Assembly: GCA_025966215.1 (NCBI GenBank)
Contig: JAOPVM010000467.1
Span: 1-13,903 of the forward strand
DNA length: 13,903 bases
Reading direction: 5' to 3'
Source: Klenkia sp.
GTDB lineage: Bacteria; Actinomycetota; Actinomycetes; Mycobacteriales; Geodermatophilaceae
The notes beneath the pieces were generated by a model. The model saw only the letters and a program-made list of their open reading frames with translations. It did not search any database and was not told where the DNA came from. Position numbers and translations under genes: made by a program. Positions 1 to 9,657 of this stretch are shown in pieces. Within the stretch, counting starts at the first letter, position 1. Each line of letters opens with the position of its first letter.

Positions 1-114
1 CAGCCGCTGTTCGTCGACGACTACGCCCGCAACCGGGCCACCGGCCGGTTCATCCTGGTCGACGAGGCCACGAACGCCACCGTCGCGGCCGGGATGATCA
101 CCACCATCTCCTGA
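1..114 (+). CDS. cysN: Sulfate adenylyltransferase subunit 1 (CysN), C-terminal end only
   Basis: Only the last 37 codons and the TGA are present; the gene begins before the window. The peptide contains RNRATGRFILVDEATNATV and then AAGMI, which is the typical end of the third domain of CysN, the GTPase subunit of ATP sulfurylase. CysN works with CysD to activate sulfate to adenosine 5'-phosphosulfate in assimilatory sulfate reduction. The protein stops a few residues after AAGMI, so this copy is a stand-alone CysN and not a CysN-CysC fusion, in which an APS kinase domain would follow. A strong hairpin starts 7 bases after the stop. The family call rests on this short conserved tail. No GTP-binding motif is visible in the window. 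Confidence 0.82.
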   Translation, partial: QPLFVDDYARNRATGRFILVDEATNATVAAGMITTIS

Positions 115-120
115 CACGCA

Positions 121-156
121 GGGAGCGCCCTCCCCGGGATCGGGGAGGGCGCTCTC
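121..156. terminator. Bidirectional hairpin terminator between cysN and the molybdenum hydroxylase operon
   Basis: A perfect 14-bp stem (GAGCGCCCTCCCCG at 123-136 with its complement at 141-154) closes on a 4-base GGAT loop. One G-T and one G-C pair extend it to 121-156. It sits between two genes that converge on it: the cysN stop is at 114 and the stop of the FAD-subunit gene is at 171. There is no clear T-run on either side, which is common for terminators in high-GC actinomycetes. It would end transcription from both sides. Confidence 0.8.
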
Positions 157-170
157 TGGGTGTGCGGGGA

Positions 171-1033
171 TCAGGCGGCGGCGGTGCTCTCCGCGGTGCT
201 CGCCTCGGCCTCGCCGGCGGCGACGGTCAGCGCCCGGCGGGTGAGGAGTCGGGCCAGGTGCGAGCGGTACTCGGCGTCGGCGTGCATGTCCGAGGACGGC
301 GAGGTGCCCTCCGCAGCCAGCGCGGCGGCCTCCTCGATCGACTTCCCCTCGGCCAGCGCGGCCTCGACGGCGGTGGCCTTGAGGACCACGCCGCCCATGT
401 TGGCCAGCGCCACGCCGATCCTGCCGCCGGGCAGGTGCGCCACGGCGGCCGAGACGATCGGCCAGTCGTTCTCCCGGCGGGTGAACTTCTCGTAGGCCCA
501 GCCGGCGTCGCCGGTGCGGGGGACGCGGAGCTCGACGATGAGCTCCCCCTCCTCCATGGCGGTCTCGAAGAACCCGAGGAAGAACTCGGTGATCGGCACC
601 TCGCGGCGGCCGTTCGGGCCGGCCAGCACCACGGAGCCGCCGAGGGCGAGCAGCGCGGTGGGCAGGTCCGAGGCGGGGTCGCAGTGCGCGACGGTGCCGC
701 CGAGGGTGCCGCGGTGCCGCACCTGGGGGTCACCGACCCGGGACGCGACGTGCGGCAGCAGCGGCACCTCGGCCTTGGCGACCTCGGAGTTCTCCAGGTC
801 GTGGTGCCGGGTGCCGGCACCGATGGCGACCTGGTCGCCCTCGACCCGGACGTAGTTGAGCTCGGAGATCCCGGAGATGTCGATGAGCACCGAGGGGATG
901 GCCAGCCGCAGCTTCATGATCGGCAGCAGCGAGTGCCCGCCGGCGAGGATCTTGGCGTCCTCACCGTGCTCGGCCAGGGCCGCGACGGCCTCGTCGACCG
1001 AGGAGACGCGGACGTAGTCGAACGGGGAGGGGA

Positions 1034-1037
<4 letters not shown>
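171..1037 (-). CDS. coxM: Molybdenum hydroxylase FAD-binding subunit (CoxM/CutM-like)
   Basis: This 288-aa protein is the medium, FAD-carrying subunit of a xanthine oxidase/CO dehydrogenase-family molybdenum hydroxylase. It passes electrons from the 2Fe-2S subunit to the final acceptor. Visible motifs are AGGHSLLPIMKLR at residues 32-44 and RGTLGGTVAHCDPASDLP starting near 109; these correspond to the two FAD-binding stretches of the CoxM family. Length is normal for the family. The GTG start at 1037 is chosen because AGGAGG (on the minus strand, 1045-1050) lies 7 bases upstream. The open frame continues to 1721, but that part is antisense-like Arg/Pro-rich sequence inside the neighbouring genes. 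The start overlaps the stop of the 2Fe-2S gene by four bases (GTGA), so translation is probably coupled. It is the last gene of the operon and ends just before a strong hairpin. The gene symbol follows family usage and does not assert CO as substrate. Confidence 0.9.
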
Positions 1038-1536
<499 letters not shown>

Positions 1537-1537
<1 letters not shown>

Positions 1538-3837
1538 CAGTTCGTGCTCCCGTTCTGGTGCTGAGCGCCGGCCTGGGCGGCCTGTACGGCCTTCCAGACG
1601 CGCATGGAGGTGGCGGGCATGTCGACGTGCCGGACGCCGAGGTGGGCGACGGAGTCGATGACGGCGGACTGCACCGCCGGGGTCGAGCCGATCGTCCCGG
1701 CCTCCCCGATCCCCTTGGCACCCAGCGGGTTCATCGGGGTGGGGGTGGCCATCTCGACCAGCTCGAAGCTCGGGAGCTCGGTGGCGGAGATGAACGGGTA
1801 GTCGGCCAGCGTCGAGGTCTGCGGGTTGCCGTCCTCGTCGTAGAGGACCTCCTCCAGCAGCGCCTGGGCCACGCCCTGGGCGATGCCACCGTGCCGCTGA
1901 CCCTCGGCGAGCAGCGGGTTGATGATCGTGCCGGCGTCGTCGACGGTGACGATCCGGACGACGGTCGCCTTGCCCGACTCGACGTCGGTCTCCACGACGG
2001 CCACGTGCGCGCCGAAGGGGAAGGTCGCGGCGGCGGCGGTGAAGGTGGTCTGCACCATCAGCGCCTCCTCGGCGGCCAGCTCGGCGAAGCTCACCGAGAC
2101 CCCCGGCGTGCCCTTGACCTGCAGCGAGGCAGAACCCAGGTCGACGATCAGGTCGTCGGGGTTGGCCTCCAGGCGCTCGGCGGCCCGCTTCTTGGCGACC
2201 TCGACGAGCTCGACCGCGGCCTGGTGCACCGCGGCGCCACCCTGCTGCAGCGAGCGGGAGCCCATGGTGCCGCCGCCCTTGGGGATCCGGTCGGTGTCAC
2301 CGTGCAGGACGGTGATCTTCTCGACCGGGATGCCCAGCTGGTCGCTGGCGAGCATCGCCCAGGTGGTGGCATGGCCCTGGCCGTGCGGCGAGGTGCCGGT
2401 GAGCACGGTGGCGGTGCCGTCGGGGTGGACCTCCAGCTCGGCCTCCTCGCCGGTGCCGGCGCCGTTGTCGGCCCCGGTGATCTCGACGTAGGTGCTGATC
2501 CCGATGCCCAGCTGTCGGGCGTCACCGCGCTCGCGGCGGGCCTGCTGCTCGGCGCGCAGCTCGGCGTAGCCGGAGGCCTCCAGGGCCTTGTCCAGCGCCG
2601 CGACGTAGTCGCCGCTGTCGTAGGTCGCGCCCATCAGGGTGGTGTGCGGCTCGTCGAACTTCGGGACCAGGTTGATCCGGCGCACCTGCGCCGGGTCCAT
2701 GCCGATCTCGGCGGCGAACAGGTCCATGGCCCGCTCGACGGCGGCGGTGGCCTCGGGGCGGCCGGCCCCGCGGTAGGCGCCGATCGGGGTGGTGTTGGTG
2801 GCCAGCGCCCGGGCCTGGGCGTGCACCTTCGGGAAGGCGTAGGTGCCCGGCGTCATCAGCATGGTCAGCGTGGGCAGCACGACGCCGATGCGCGGGTAGG
2901 CCCCGCCGTCCTGGTCGGTGACCAGGCTGTAGGCCAGCACCTTGCCGTCCCGGGTGCCACCGATCTTCACGACCTGGTCCTGGCCGCGGCCGTGCAGCAT
3001 CGTGGTCAGGTTCTCCGAGCGGCTCTCGGTCCAGCGGACCGGGCGGCCGGACAGCTTGGCCAGGTGCGCGACGAGGGCGTACTCGGGGTCGGCACCGATC
3101 TTGGCGCCGAAGCCGCCACCCACGTCGGGGGTGATCAGGTGGACCAGCGAGGCGTCCAGGCCGAGCCACTCGGCGATCTGGCCCTTGGCCTGCTGGGCGC
3201 CCTGGTTGGTGCACCAGACGGTGACCCGGCCGTCCTCGCCCCACACGGCCGAGGTCGCCCGGGTCTCCAGCGGCACGGGGGCGACGCGCTGGTTGACCAC
3301 GGCCTGCTCGACGACGACCTCGCAGCCGTCGAAGAAGTCCGCCGGGGCGGGCTCCCCGAAGGCGGCGAGCACGTTGGTGCCGGCGGCCGGGAACAGGATC
3401 GTCTCGTCCTTGGCGGCGTTCGCGGTGCCGACGACGGCGGGCAGCACGTCGAGGTCGACGACGACCTGCTCGGCGGCGTCCTCGCCCTGGTAGCGCTCCT
3501 CGGTGAGGACGACGGCGATCGCGTCACCGACGAAGCGGACGGTGTCGGTGCACAGCCACTGCCGCTCGAACTCGGCGGCGATGAACGGGAAGGGCGGGGC
3601 CAGCGGGGGCAGGTCGGTGAGGTCGGCCGCGGTGTAGACCGCCACGACGCCGGGGGCCTGCTTCGCGGCCTCGGTGTCGACCGACAGGATCTTGGCGTGC
3701 GCCACCTGGGAGCGGACGAAGGTGGCGTGCAGGGCGCCGGTGAGGCGCTCGTCGGTGAGGTCGTCGGTGTAGACCGCCCCACGCGTCAGGAACTGGGGGT
3801 CCTCCGTACGGACCACCCGGGTGCCGAGGATGCTCAT
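1537..3837 (-). CDS. coxL: Molybdenum hydroxylase large subunit, form II CoxL-like (molybdopterin-binding)
   Basis: This 766-aa protein carries the molybdopterin-cytosine-dinucleotide active site of a xanthine oxidase/CO dehydrogenase-family enzyme. Visible motifs are VGGGFGAK (239-246), AYRGAGR (354-360), HGQGH (485-489), GGGTMGSRS (521-529) and [12 protein letters not shown] (706-717), where E712 is the expected catalytic glutamate. AYRGAGR is the form II signature. Proven aerobic CO dehydrogenases (form I) have AYxCSFR, with a cysteine bridging Mo and Cu, and that cysteine is absent here. The substrate is therefore unknown; form II relatives are variously annotated as CO, aldehyde or N-heterocycle hydroxylases. 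The ATG at 3837 has GGAAG 7 bases upstream (3845-3849 on the plus strand) and begins at the usual N-terminal ...[11 protein letters not shown]. It is the first gene of the large-small-medium operon. No maturation genes (coxD, E, F or G) are in the window. A palindrome lies in the spacer upstream. Confidence 0.9.
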
Positions 3838-3884
3838 GCGCTCGCTTCCACTGTTCGACGTCGGTGTTGCACAGGGGTGTTGAC

Positions 3885-3908
3885 CTCACTCTCGCATGCG
3901 GGTGTGAG
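3885..3908. promoter_or_regulatory. 24-bp near-perfect palindrome, candidate operator of the divergent coxL/MFS spacer
   Basis: The sequence is centred on GCATGC. The two 12-base halves match in 10 positions, with CTCAC at the left end (3885-3889) and GTGAG at the right end (3904-3908). It lies in the 171-bp spacer between two divergent genes, 48 bp from the large-subunit start and 101 bp from the chosen transporter start. A TTGACC at 3880-3885 could be a -35 box for the plus-strand transporter and would touch this site. That the site binds a regulator is inference; no regulator gene is next to it. Confidence 0.45.
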
Positions 3909-3943
3909 CGGGACCACCCCCGGTGGCGCGCCGTCTGCGACCA

Positions 3944-3962
3944 GGTGGCACCGGGTGCCACC
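3944..3962. promoter_or_regulatory. Second palindrome in the divergent spacer, candidate operator or leader hairpin
   Basis: This is a perfect 8-bp inverted repeat, GGTGGCAC (3944-3951) and GTGCCACC (3955-3962), around a CGG spacer. It lies 46 bp upstream of the chosen GTG of the CynX-like transporter. It may be a dimeric repressor site. A 3-base loop would also let it form a tight hairpin in a transporter leader RNA. Its sequence is unrelated to the 3885-3908 palindrome, so two different regulators, or one regulator and one RNA structure, are possible. Confidence 0.4.
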
Positions 3963-4008
3963 CAGGCCTGCCGCAGCTCTCCCACCGGGCCCGTGGTCTG
4001 CTGACCAC

Positions 4009-5247
4009 GTGACGAGACCGGGGGTGGCGGGCACCCTCACCGCTCCCCCGGCCAGGACCACCACGGGGGCCCTGCTGCTGGCCGTCGCCGTGGTCCTGGT
4101 GGCGCTGAACCAGCGCCCGGCCGTCGTCGGGGTGGCCCCGGTGCTGGTGGAGCTGCGGGCCGACACCGGGCTGTCCAGCGCACTGGGCGGGTTGCTCACC
4201 TCCCTGCCGGTGCTGTGCTTCGGCGCCTTCGCCCCGGTCGCCCCGCGGCTGGCCCGCCGGCTCGGGCTGGAGACGGCGGTCGCGGCCTCGCTGGTCCTGC
4301 TGGCCGGCGGGGTCGCCCTGCGCCTGCTGGACCCGGTCGCGGCGCTCTACGGCGGCACCGTGATCGCCGGCGGCGCCATCGCGGTGGCCAACGTGCTGGT
4401 CCCGGCCTTCGTCAAGGGCGAGTTCACCCGGCCAGGCCTGGTCATGGGCGTCTACTCCGCGGCGCTGAACGTCGGCGCCGCCGTCGCCGCCGGGCTCACC
4501 GTGCCGCTGCAGGTGGCCCTCGGCCTGGACTGGCGGACGGCGCTGGCCGGCTGGGGGCTGCTCGCCGTCCTCGCGCTGGCCGTGTGGCTGCCGGTGGCCG
4601 GCACCGGTGCCAGCCGCCGCGGCGGGGTGCGGGCCCCGGGCGCGTCCTGGGGGCTGCTCCGGGTGCCGCTGGCCCGCCGGGTCGTGGTGTTCCTGGGGAT
4701 GCAGTCGACCCAGTTCTACGCGTTGGCCGCGTGGCTGCCCACGCTGCTCACCGACGCCGGGCTGCCGGCTGCCGACGGCGGGGCGCTGCTGGCCGTCTCC
4801 ACGGTGACCGGTGCGGTGGGCGCCTTCCTCGGACCGACGCTGGCCGGCTCGATGCAGGCCCGCAACCGGGGCCAGCGGCCGCTGGTCCTCGTCGTCCTGG
4901 CCTGCTACCTGGTCGGCGTGGGCGGGCTGCTGATCGCCCCCACCACGGCCACCGTGGTGTGGGTGGCGGTGTTCGGCGTCGCCCAGGGCGGTGGGTTCGC
5001 CCTGGCCCTGACGCTGATCGTGCTGCGCTCGGCCACCCCGCTGACCGCGGCCCGGATGGGCGGGGTGGCCCAGTGCCTGGGCTACCTGGTCGCGGCGACC
5101 GGCCCGGTGGTGCTCGGCGTGCTGCACGACCTCACCGACGGGTGGTCCTGGCCGCTGGCGCTCCTGCTGGTGCTGCTGATCCCGATGGCCTGGGCCGGGT
5201 GGGGCGCGGCCCGCGACGCGCTCCTGCCGGAGGCGCCGCGGGCCTGA
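4009..5247 (+). CDS. CynX/NimT-family MFS transporter
   Basis: This 412-aa integral membrane protein has about 12 hydrophobic helices, the normal size for CynX-like major facilitator proteins. The first helix runs into LNQRPAVVGVAPVLVELR (from residue 33), which fits the family pattern of an N-x-RP motif after TM1. The charged loop ARRLGLE lies between TM2 and TM3. Known relatives are E. coli CynX (putative cyanate transport) and NimT (2-nitroimidazole export), so the substrate is likely small and polar, but it cannot be read from sequence. The start is uncertain: GTG 4009 is chosen, GTG 4024 is equally possible, and GTG 3904 would add 35 low-complexity residues. None has a good ribosome binding site, so leaderless or weak initiation is possible. 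The gene diverges from the molybdenum hydroxylase operon, which hints at shared control and perhaps a shared substrate. It ends only 3 bp from the stop of the convergent small gene. Confidence 0.85.
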   Translation: MTRPGVAGTLTAPPARTTTGALLLAVAVVLVALNQRPAVVGVAPVLVELRADTGLSSALGGLLTSLPVLCFGAFAPVAPRLARRLGLETAVAASLVLLAGGVALRLLDPVAALYGGTVIAGGAIAVANVLVPAFVKGEFTRPGLVMGVYSAALNVGAAVAAGLTVPLQVALGLDWRTALAGWGLLAVLALAVWLPVAGTGASRRGGVRAPGASWGLLRVPLARRVVVFLGMQSTQFYALAAWLPTLLTDAGLPAADGGALLAVSTVTGAVGAFLGPTLAGSMQARNRGQRPLVLVVLACYLVGVGGLLIAPTTATVVWVAVFGVAQGGGFALALTLIVLRSATPLTAARMGGVAQCLGYLVAATGPVVLGVLHDLTDGWSWPLALLLVLLIPMAWAGWGAARDALLPEAPRA

Positions 5248-5250
5248 GGC

Positions 5251-5454
5251 TCACTGCGTGGGCTCGGGGGCCTCCGACGGGTCGCCGTCCCAGTCCTTGC
5301 CGGCGTTCTGGGCGTTCTCCGAGGCGCTGTCGGTCTCCTCGGCGACGATGTCGACCATCTCGCGGTCGCTGACGCCCTCGCCGGCGGGCGCGGTGGTGCC
5401 CGAGCTGTGGCTCTGGACGGTGTGCGTCTCGGTGTGCGTGGTGGGTTCGCTCAT
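5251..5454 (-). CDS. Small acidic low-complexity protein, function unknown
   Basis: This 67-aa protein is not recognised. The first third is rich in Thr, Ser and His ([17 protein letters not shown]). The rest is acidic: 15 Asp/Glu against one Arg and one Lys. There is no cysteine, no membrane segment and no signal peptide. It is probably cytoplasmic and largely disordered, with one possible short helix around residues 29-50. It looks like a real gene because nearly every codon ends in G or C, the ATG is preceded by GAGGAG 10 bases upstream (5465-5470 on the plus strand), and the stop fits neatly 3 bp from the convergent transporter stop. It lies 90 bp downstream of hrpA on the same strand, with a hairpin in between, so it may be its own unit or receive read-through. 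Longer frames on the same strand that overlap it have shadow composition. Confidence 0.7.
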   Translation of the reverse strand: MSEPTTHTETHTVQSHSSGTTAPAGEGVSDREMVDIVAEETDSASENAQNAGKDWDGDPSEAPEPTQ

Positions 5455-5509
5455 CGCGGGGGGACTCCTCTGTCGCGGGGGTTGCTTCCCTCCCGACGTC
5501 CCCCACCAC

Positions 5510-5532
5510 CCGGGGGCCCAAACCGCCCCCGG
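5510..5532 (-). terminator. Hairpin after hrpA, candidate terminator
   Basis: A perfect 8-bp stem (CCGGGGGC at 5510-5517 and GCCCCCGG at 5525-5532) closes on a 7-base loop, 12 bases after the hrpA stop at 5545. There is no U-tract on the minus-strand transcript. It would separate hrpA from the small acidic gene whose start is at 5454, at least partly. Confidence 0.55.
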
Positions 5533-5544
5533 CGATGCCTGGGG

Positions 5545-8500
5545 TCAGCCGGCCGGGACCTGGATCGCGTCGATCGCCTTGAACACCCGCTGCTCGGACA
5601 CCGGGCGGGGGGTGCCGACGACCTGGGCGAACAGGCCGATCCGCAGCTCCTCGACCATCCAGCGGATCCGGGCCACCGGGTCGTCGGGACCGCCCACCGC
5701 GGGCACCTTCGCGCGCAGGTCGCGGTACTCGGCGGCCACCGCCTCCACCGTGGCCTGGCCCAGGGCGTCGCGGGCGGCGGTGGCCGGCAGCTTCTCCAGC
5801 CGGTGCGCCATGCCCTTGAGGTAACGCACCAGGTCGGGCAGCCGGCGTCGTCCGGCGGTGGCGACGAAGCCGCGGGACAGCAGCCCGGTCATCTGGGCCC
5901 GCAGGTCGGCGATCGCGGCCTCGGGCACCCGACGGCCCGGCGCGGCGCCGATCGCGATGGCGGTCTCCCGGGCCTGGGTGAGCACCGCCTCGACCTTGCG
6001 CACGCAGTCGGCGGTGATCGTGTGCAGCTGGGTGCGCGAGCCCTCGACCAGCGCCTCGAAGGCGGCCTGGTCGCGCGGCGGGCCGCCGTGCACAGCGATC
6101 AGCTCGTCGGCCGCGGCGTCCACGCAGTCGGCCACCAGGTCGGGGATCTCGCCGTCGGGGTTGAACTGCAGCGCCAGCCGGCTGCGCGGGCCGAGGGACT
6201 TCACCACCGGCTTCACCGGGGAGGGCAGGCTCAGCAGCAGCAGCCGGCGGGCGCCCAGCCAGGTCAGCCGGGACGCCTCGGCCGCCGTCGGCACGACCCG
6301 GACGCCGACGGTCGCGCCCTCGTCGACCAGCGCCGGGTACGCCGTCACCAGGTGCCCTCCGCGGGAGACCTGCACGGTCGCCGGCAGCTCACCCAGCGTC
6401 CAGGAGGTCAGTCCGGTGCGGGAGACGTCGGCCGACGCCCGCGCCAACGACGCCCGCGACTGCGGGGCGACCTGCCGGCGCAGCGCGGCCAGGTCCTTGC
6501 CCTCGGCGAGGGGCCGCTGCTGGTCGTCGAGCACCCGGAACGTGGCTCGCAGGTGGTCGGGGACGTGGGTGGTGTCCCAGGCGTCGGGGGGCACCTGCAC
6601 CGCCACGGCCCGGCGGATCTCCCGCTCCAACGCGGGCAGCAGCGCCTCGGTGGGGTCGATGTGCGGCAGCACCTCGCGCACCCGGTCCGGGATGGGCACC
6701 AGCCCGCGACGCAGCTGCTTGGGCAGCGCGCGCAGCAGCGCGGTGACGAGCTCCTCGCGCTGCCCGGGCACGGTCCAGGCCAGCGAGGCGCCCGAGGTCT
6801 GCTCGGCGACGGTGTCCAGCACGGCGAGGGGGACGTCGACGGTGATCCCGTCGTCGTCGGCGCCCGGGTCGAAGGCGTAGGTCAACGGCAGGGTCAGGCC
6901 CTGGGTCAGGTGCACCTCGTCGGGGAAGTCGCCGGCGGCGACCTGCTCGGCGACGGCGGCGTCGGTGACCATCGCCGGGGTGAAGTCCAGCAGGTCCGGG
7001 TGCTGCCGGCGGGCCTGCTTCCACCAGCTGTCGAAGTGCCGGGCGCTGACCACCTCGGCCCCGATGCGGGCGTCGTAGAGCTCGAACACGGTCTCGTCGT
7101 CGACCCGCAGGTCGCGCCGGCGGGCGCGTTCCTCCAGCTCGGCGACCTGGGCCAGGACCTGCTGGTTGTGCGCCCAGAAGCGGTGGTTCGTCGTCCACTG
7201 GCCCTCGACCAGGGCGTGCCGGATGAACAGCTCCCGGCTGACCACGGGGTCGATCGAGCCGTACTGCACGCGACGGCCGACGACGAGCGGGATGCCGTAG
7301 AGGGTCACCCGCTCGGTGGCGACGACCGAACCGCGCCTGGCGTCCCAGCGCGGCTCGCTGTACGGCCTCTTGACCTGGTGGCCGGCCAGCTCCTCGATGG
7401 TCTCCGGGTCGACCCGGGCCACGGTGCGCGCGAAGAGCCGGCTGGTCTCCACCAGCTCGCCGGCGACCACCCAGCGCGGGGGCTTGCGGGTGAGCACCGA
7501 GCCGGGGGCGATGACGAAGCGTGCGCCGCGGGCGCCGGTGTACTCCCGGGAGCCGCGGCGCTTCTCGGCCGGCGCGGCGTCCTTGCCCGGTTCCAGCTGC
7601 AGCCCGACCTGGCTGAGCAGACCCGACAGCAGCGCGGCGTGCACGCCGCGCTCGTCGGGCTCGGGGGCCAGCTCGCCGGTGGTCATGCCCAGCCGGCGGG
7701 CGGTGCCACGGAGCTGGCCGTGCAGGTCCTGCCACTCCCGGATCCGCAGCCAGTGCAGGTACTCGCGCTTGACGGTGCGCCGGAACTGGTTGCCCGACAG
7801 CTCCTCCTGCCTGTCGACCAGGTACCGCCAGAGGTTGAGGATCGAGGTGAAGTCGGAGTCCTCGGCGGCGAACCGGGCGTGGCTCTGGTCGGCGGCGGCC
7901 TGCGCGTCGGCCGGGCGCTCGCGCACGTCCTGCACGGTGAGCCCGGCGGCGATCACCAGCACCTCCTCGAGCACCCCGCGCCGGTCGGCCTCCACGACCA
8001 TCCGTGCCAGCCGCGGGTCCAGGGGCAGGGCGGCCAGCGCGCGGCCGGTCTCGGTGAGCGTGCCCGCCGGCGTGAGCGCACCGAGCTCCTCGAGCAGCGC
8101 GATGCCGTCGGCGACCGAGCGGCGGTCCGGCGGGTCCAGGAAGGGGAAGTCCTCGACCTCGCCCAGGCCGAGCGAGGCCATCTGCAGCAGCACCGAGGCC
8201 AGGTTGGTGCGCAGGATCTCCGGGTCGGTGAACTCCGGCCGGGAGTCGAAGTCCTCCTCGCTGTACAGCCGGATCGCGATGCCGTCCGAGGTGCGCCCGC
8301 ACCGGCCGGCGCGCTGGCGGGCCGAGGCCTGGCTGACCGCCTCGATGGGCAGCCGCTGCACCTTGGTCCGATGGCTGTAGCGGGAGATCCGCGCCGTCCC
8401 CGGGTCGACGACGTAGCGGATGCCGGGCACGGTCAACGACGTCTCGGCCACGTTGGTGGCCAGCACGATCCGCCGGCCGGTGTGCTGCTGGAACACCCGG

Positions 8501-9492
8501 TGCTGGTCGGCCGCCGACAGCCGGGAGTAGAGCGGCAGCACCTCGGTGTGCGCGAACGCCGCCTCCCCCAGGGCGTCGGCGGTGTCCCGGATGTCGCGCT
8601 CGCCGGCCAGGAACACCAGCACGTCGCCCGGGCCCTCGGCGACGAGCTCGCGGCAGGCGTCCACGATGGCGGTCACCTGGTCGCGGTCGGGGTCGGCCTC
8701 GGGGTCGTCGGGGTCGATGACCGGCCGGTACCGCACCTCGACCGGGTAGGTGCGCCCGCTGACCTCCACGACCGGGGCGTCCCCGAAGTGCTTGGCGATC
8801 CGGTCGACGTCGATCGTCGCCGAGGTGATCACGATCTTGAGGTCGGGACGACGGGGCAGCAGCTGGGCCAGGTAGCCGAGCAGGAAGTCGATGTTCAGCG
8901 ACCGCTCGTGCGCCTCGTCGATGACGATCGTGTCGTACTGGCGGAGCAGCCGGTCGCGCTGTACCTCGGCCAGCAGCACGCCGTCGGTCATCAGCTTGAC
9001 CAGGCTGGTGTCGCCCACCTGGTCGGTGAACCGGACCTTGTAGCCGACCACCTCGCCCAGGGGTGAGCCGAGCTCCTCGGCCACCCGCTCGGCGACGGTG
9101 CGGGCGGCGATCCGGCGGGGCTGGGTGTGCCCGATCCGCCCGCGCACGCCCCGCCCGAGCTCGAGCAGGATCTTGGGCAGCTGGGTGGTCTTGCCCGACC
9201 CGGTCTCCCCGGCGACGACGACGACCTGGTGCTCGGCGATCGCGGCGGCGATGTCCTCGCGGCGACCACTGACCGGCAGCTGCTCGGGGTAGCTGACGGT
9301 GGGCACGGCGGCGGTGCGGGCGGCGATGCGCGCCTCGGCGCGGACGACGTCGGCGGCGACCTGCTCGTGCTTGCGGGCCCGGGCCGCCGGGTCGCGGACC
9401 GAGCGGAGGCCGTCCAGCCGGCGGCGCAGCCGGTGCTCGTCCTCGATGGTCAGCGTGGACAGCCGCGACCGCAGGTCGTCGGACTCGGGCAC
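5545..9492 (-). CDS. hrpA: ATP-dependent DEAH-box RNA helicase HrpA
   Basis: This 1315-aa protein is close to the roughly 1300 aa of E. coli HrpA. From the N-terminus there is a charged region (1-90) and then the helicase core: Walker [10 protein letters not shown] (95-103), DEAH (192-195), SAT (224-226), motif [11 protein letters not shown] (345-354) and motif [10 protein letters not shown] (393-400). The stretch [19 protein letters not shown] (373-391) is typical of HrpA. HA2 and OB-fold regions follow (about 470-690), with [20 protein letters not shown] in the conserved HrpA linker. The long C-terminal DUF3418-type region fills the rest. HrpA is a cytoplasmic 3'-5' RNA helicase. In E. coli it has been linked to mRNA processing and to rescue of stalled or collided ribosomes. 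The GTG start at 9492 has GAGGAG 4 bases upstream (9497-9502 on the plus strand). The open frame runs further up to 10101, but through the divergent MarR gene, so that part is not coding. It appears to be transcribed alone, divergently from the MarR/efflux unit. Confidence 0.95.
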   Translation of the reverse strand: MPESDDLRSRLSTLTIEDEHRLRRRLDGLRSVRDPAARARKHEQVAADVVRAEARIAARTAAVPTVSYPEQLPVSGRREDIAAAIAEHQVVVVAGETGSGKTTQLPKILLELGRGVRGRIGHTQPRRIAARTVAERVAEELGSPLGEVVGYKVRFTDQVGDTSLVKLMTDGVLLAEVQRDRLLRQYDTIVIDEAHERSLNIDFLLGYLAQLLPRRPDLKIVITSATIDVDRIAKHFGDAPVVEVSGRTYPVEVRYRPVIDPDDPEADPDRDQVTAIVDACRELVAEGPGDVLVFLAGERDIRDTADALGEAAFAHTEVLPLYSRLSAADQHRVFQQHTGRRIVLATNVAETSLTVPGIRYVVDPGTARISRYSHRTKVQRLPIEAVSQASARQRAGRCGRTSDGIAIRLYSEEDFDSRPEFTDPEILRTNLASVLLQMASLGLGEVEDFPFLDPPDRRSVADGIALLEELGALTPAGTLTETGRALAALPLDPRLARMVVEADRRGVLEEVLVIAAGLTVQDVRERPADAQAAADQSHARFAAEDSDFTSILNLWRYLVDRQEELSGNQFRRTVKREYLHWLRIREWQDLHGQLRGTARRLGMTTGELAPEPDERGVHAALLSGLLSQVGLQLEPGKDAAPAEKRRGSREYTGARGARFVIAPGSVLTRKPPRWVVAGELVETSRLFARTVARVDPETIEELAGHQVKRPYSEPRWDARRGSVVATERVTLYGIPLVVGRRVQYGSIDPVVSRELFIRHALVEGQWTTNHRFWAHNQQVLAQVAELEERARRRDLRVDDETVFELYDARIGAEVVSARHFDSWWKQARRQHPDLLDFTPAMVTDAAVAEQVAAGDFPDEVHLTQGLTLPLTYAFDPGADDDGITVDVPLAVLDTVAEQTSGASLAWTVPGQREELVTALLRALPKQLRRGLVPIPDRVREVLPHIDPTEALLPALEREIRRAVAVQVPPDAWDTTHVPDHLRATFRVLDDQQRPLAEGKDLAALRRQVAPQSRASLARASADVSRTGLTSWTLGELPATVQVSRGGHLVTAYPALVDEGATVGVRVVPTAAEASRLTWLGARRLLLLSLPSPVKPVVKSLGPRSRLALQFNPDGEIPDLVADCVDAAADELIAVHGGPPRDQAAFEALVEGSRTQLHTITADCVRKVEAVLTQARETAIAIGAAPGRRVPEAAIADLRAQMTGLLSRGFVATAGRRRLPDLVRYLKGMAHRLEKLPATAARDALGQATVEAVAAEYRDLRAKVPAVGGPDDPVARIRWMVEELRIGLFAQVVGTPRPVSEQRVFKAIDAIQVPAG

Positions 9493-9573
9493 GTCTCTCC
9501 TCGGGGGTCGTACGGGGGGCGGTGTCCCCAGGGTCCCACCCGTCCGCCACCGGCATCCTGCACAGCCGAGACC

Positions 9574-9620
9574 TGTGTACGGCACAACTGGTTGCATGTA
9601 GCGCGCAACGGTCCTATCGT
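9574..9620 (+). promoter_or_regulatory. Promoter of the marR-efflux operon with overlapping TTG/CAA operator half-sites
   Basis: A -35 box TTGCAT (9592-9597) and a -10 box TATCGT (9615-9620) are separated by exactly 17 bases. The start codon lies 38 bases after the -10. The -35 and spacer are covered by an inverted repeat with GTTGC at 9591-9595 and GCAAC at 9605-9609. Two further short dyads lie just upstream: CAAC-TG-GTTG (9585-9594) and TGTG-TACGG-CACA (9574-9586). MarR-family repressors commonly bind such TTG...CAA dyads over their own promoter, so autorepression is the simple reading. Binding itself is inferred. Confidence 0.6.
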
Positions 9621-9657
9621 CCTCCCGTCCCACCGCAGCAGGCCACCCGGAGGCCGC

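Noticed and set aside
1558..4008. Very long plus-strand open frame opposite the hydroxylase large subunit, continuous with the CynX-like gene
   Set aside because: It is rich in Gly, Asp, Val and His, with no family motif, and is the antisense shadow of a well-identified minus-strand gene. Only the part from 4009 looks like protein.
5407..9066. 1219-aa plus-strand open frame opposite hrpA
   Set aside because: Composition is a GC-rich antisense shadow (His, Gly, Gln, Val repeats). hrpA on the other strand has all helicase motifs.
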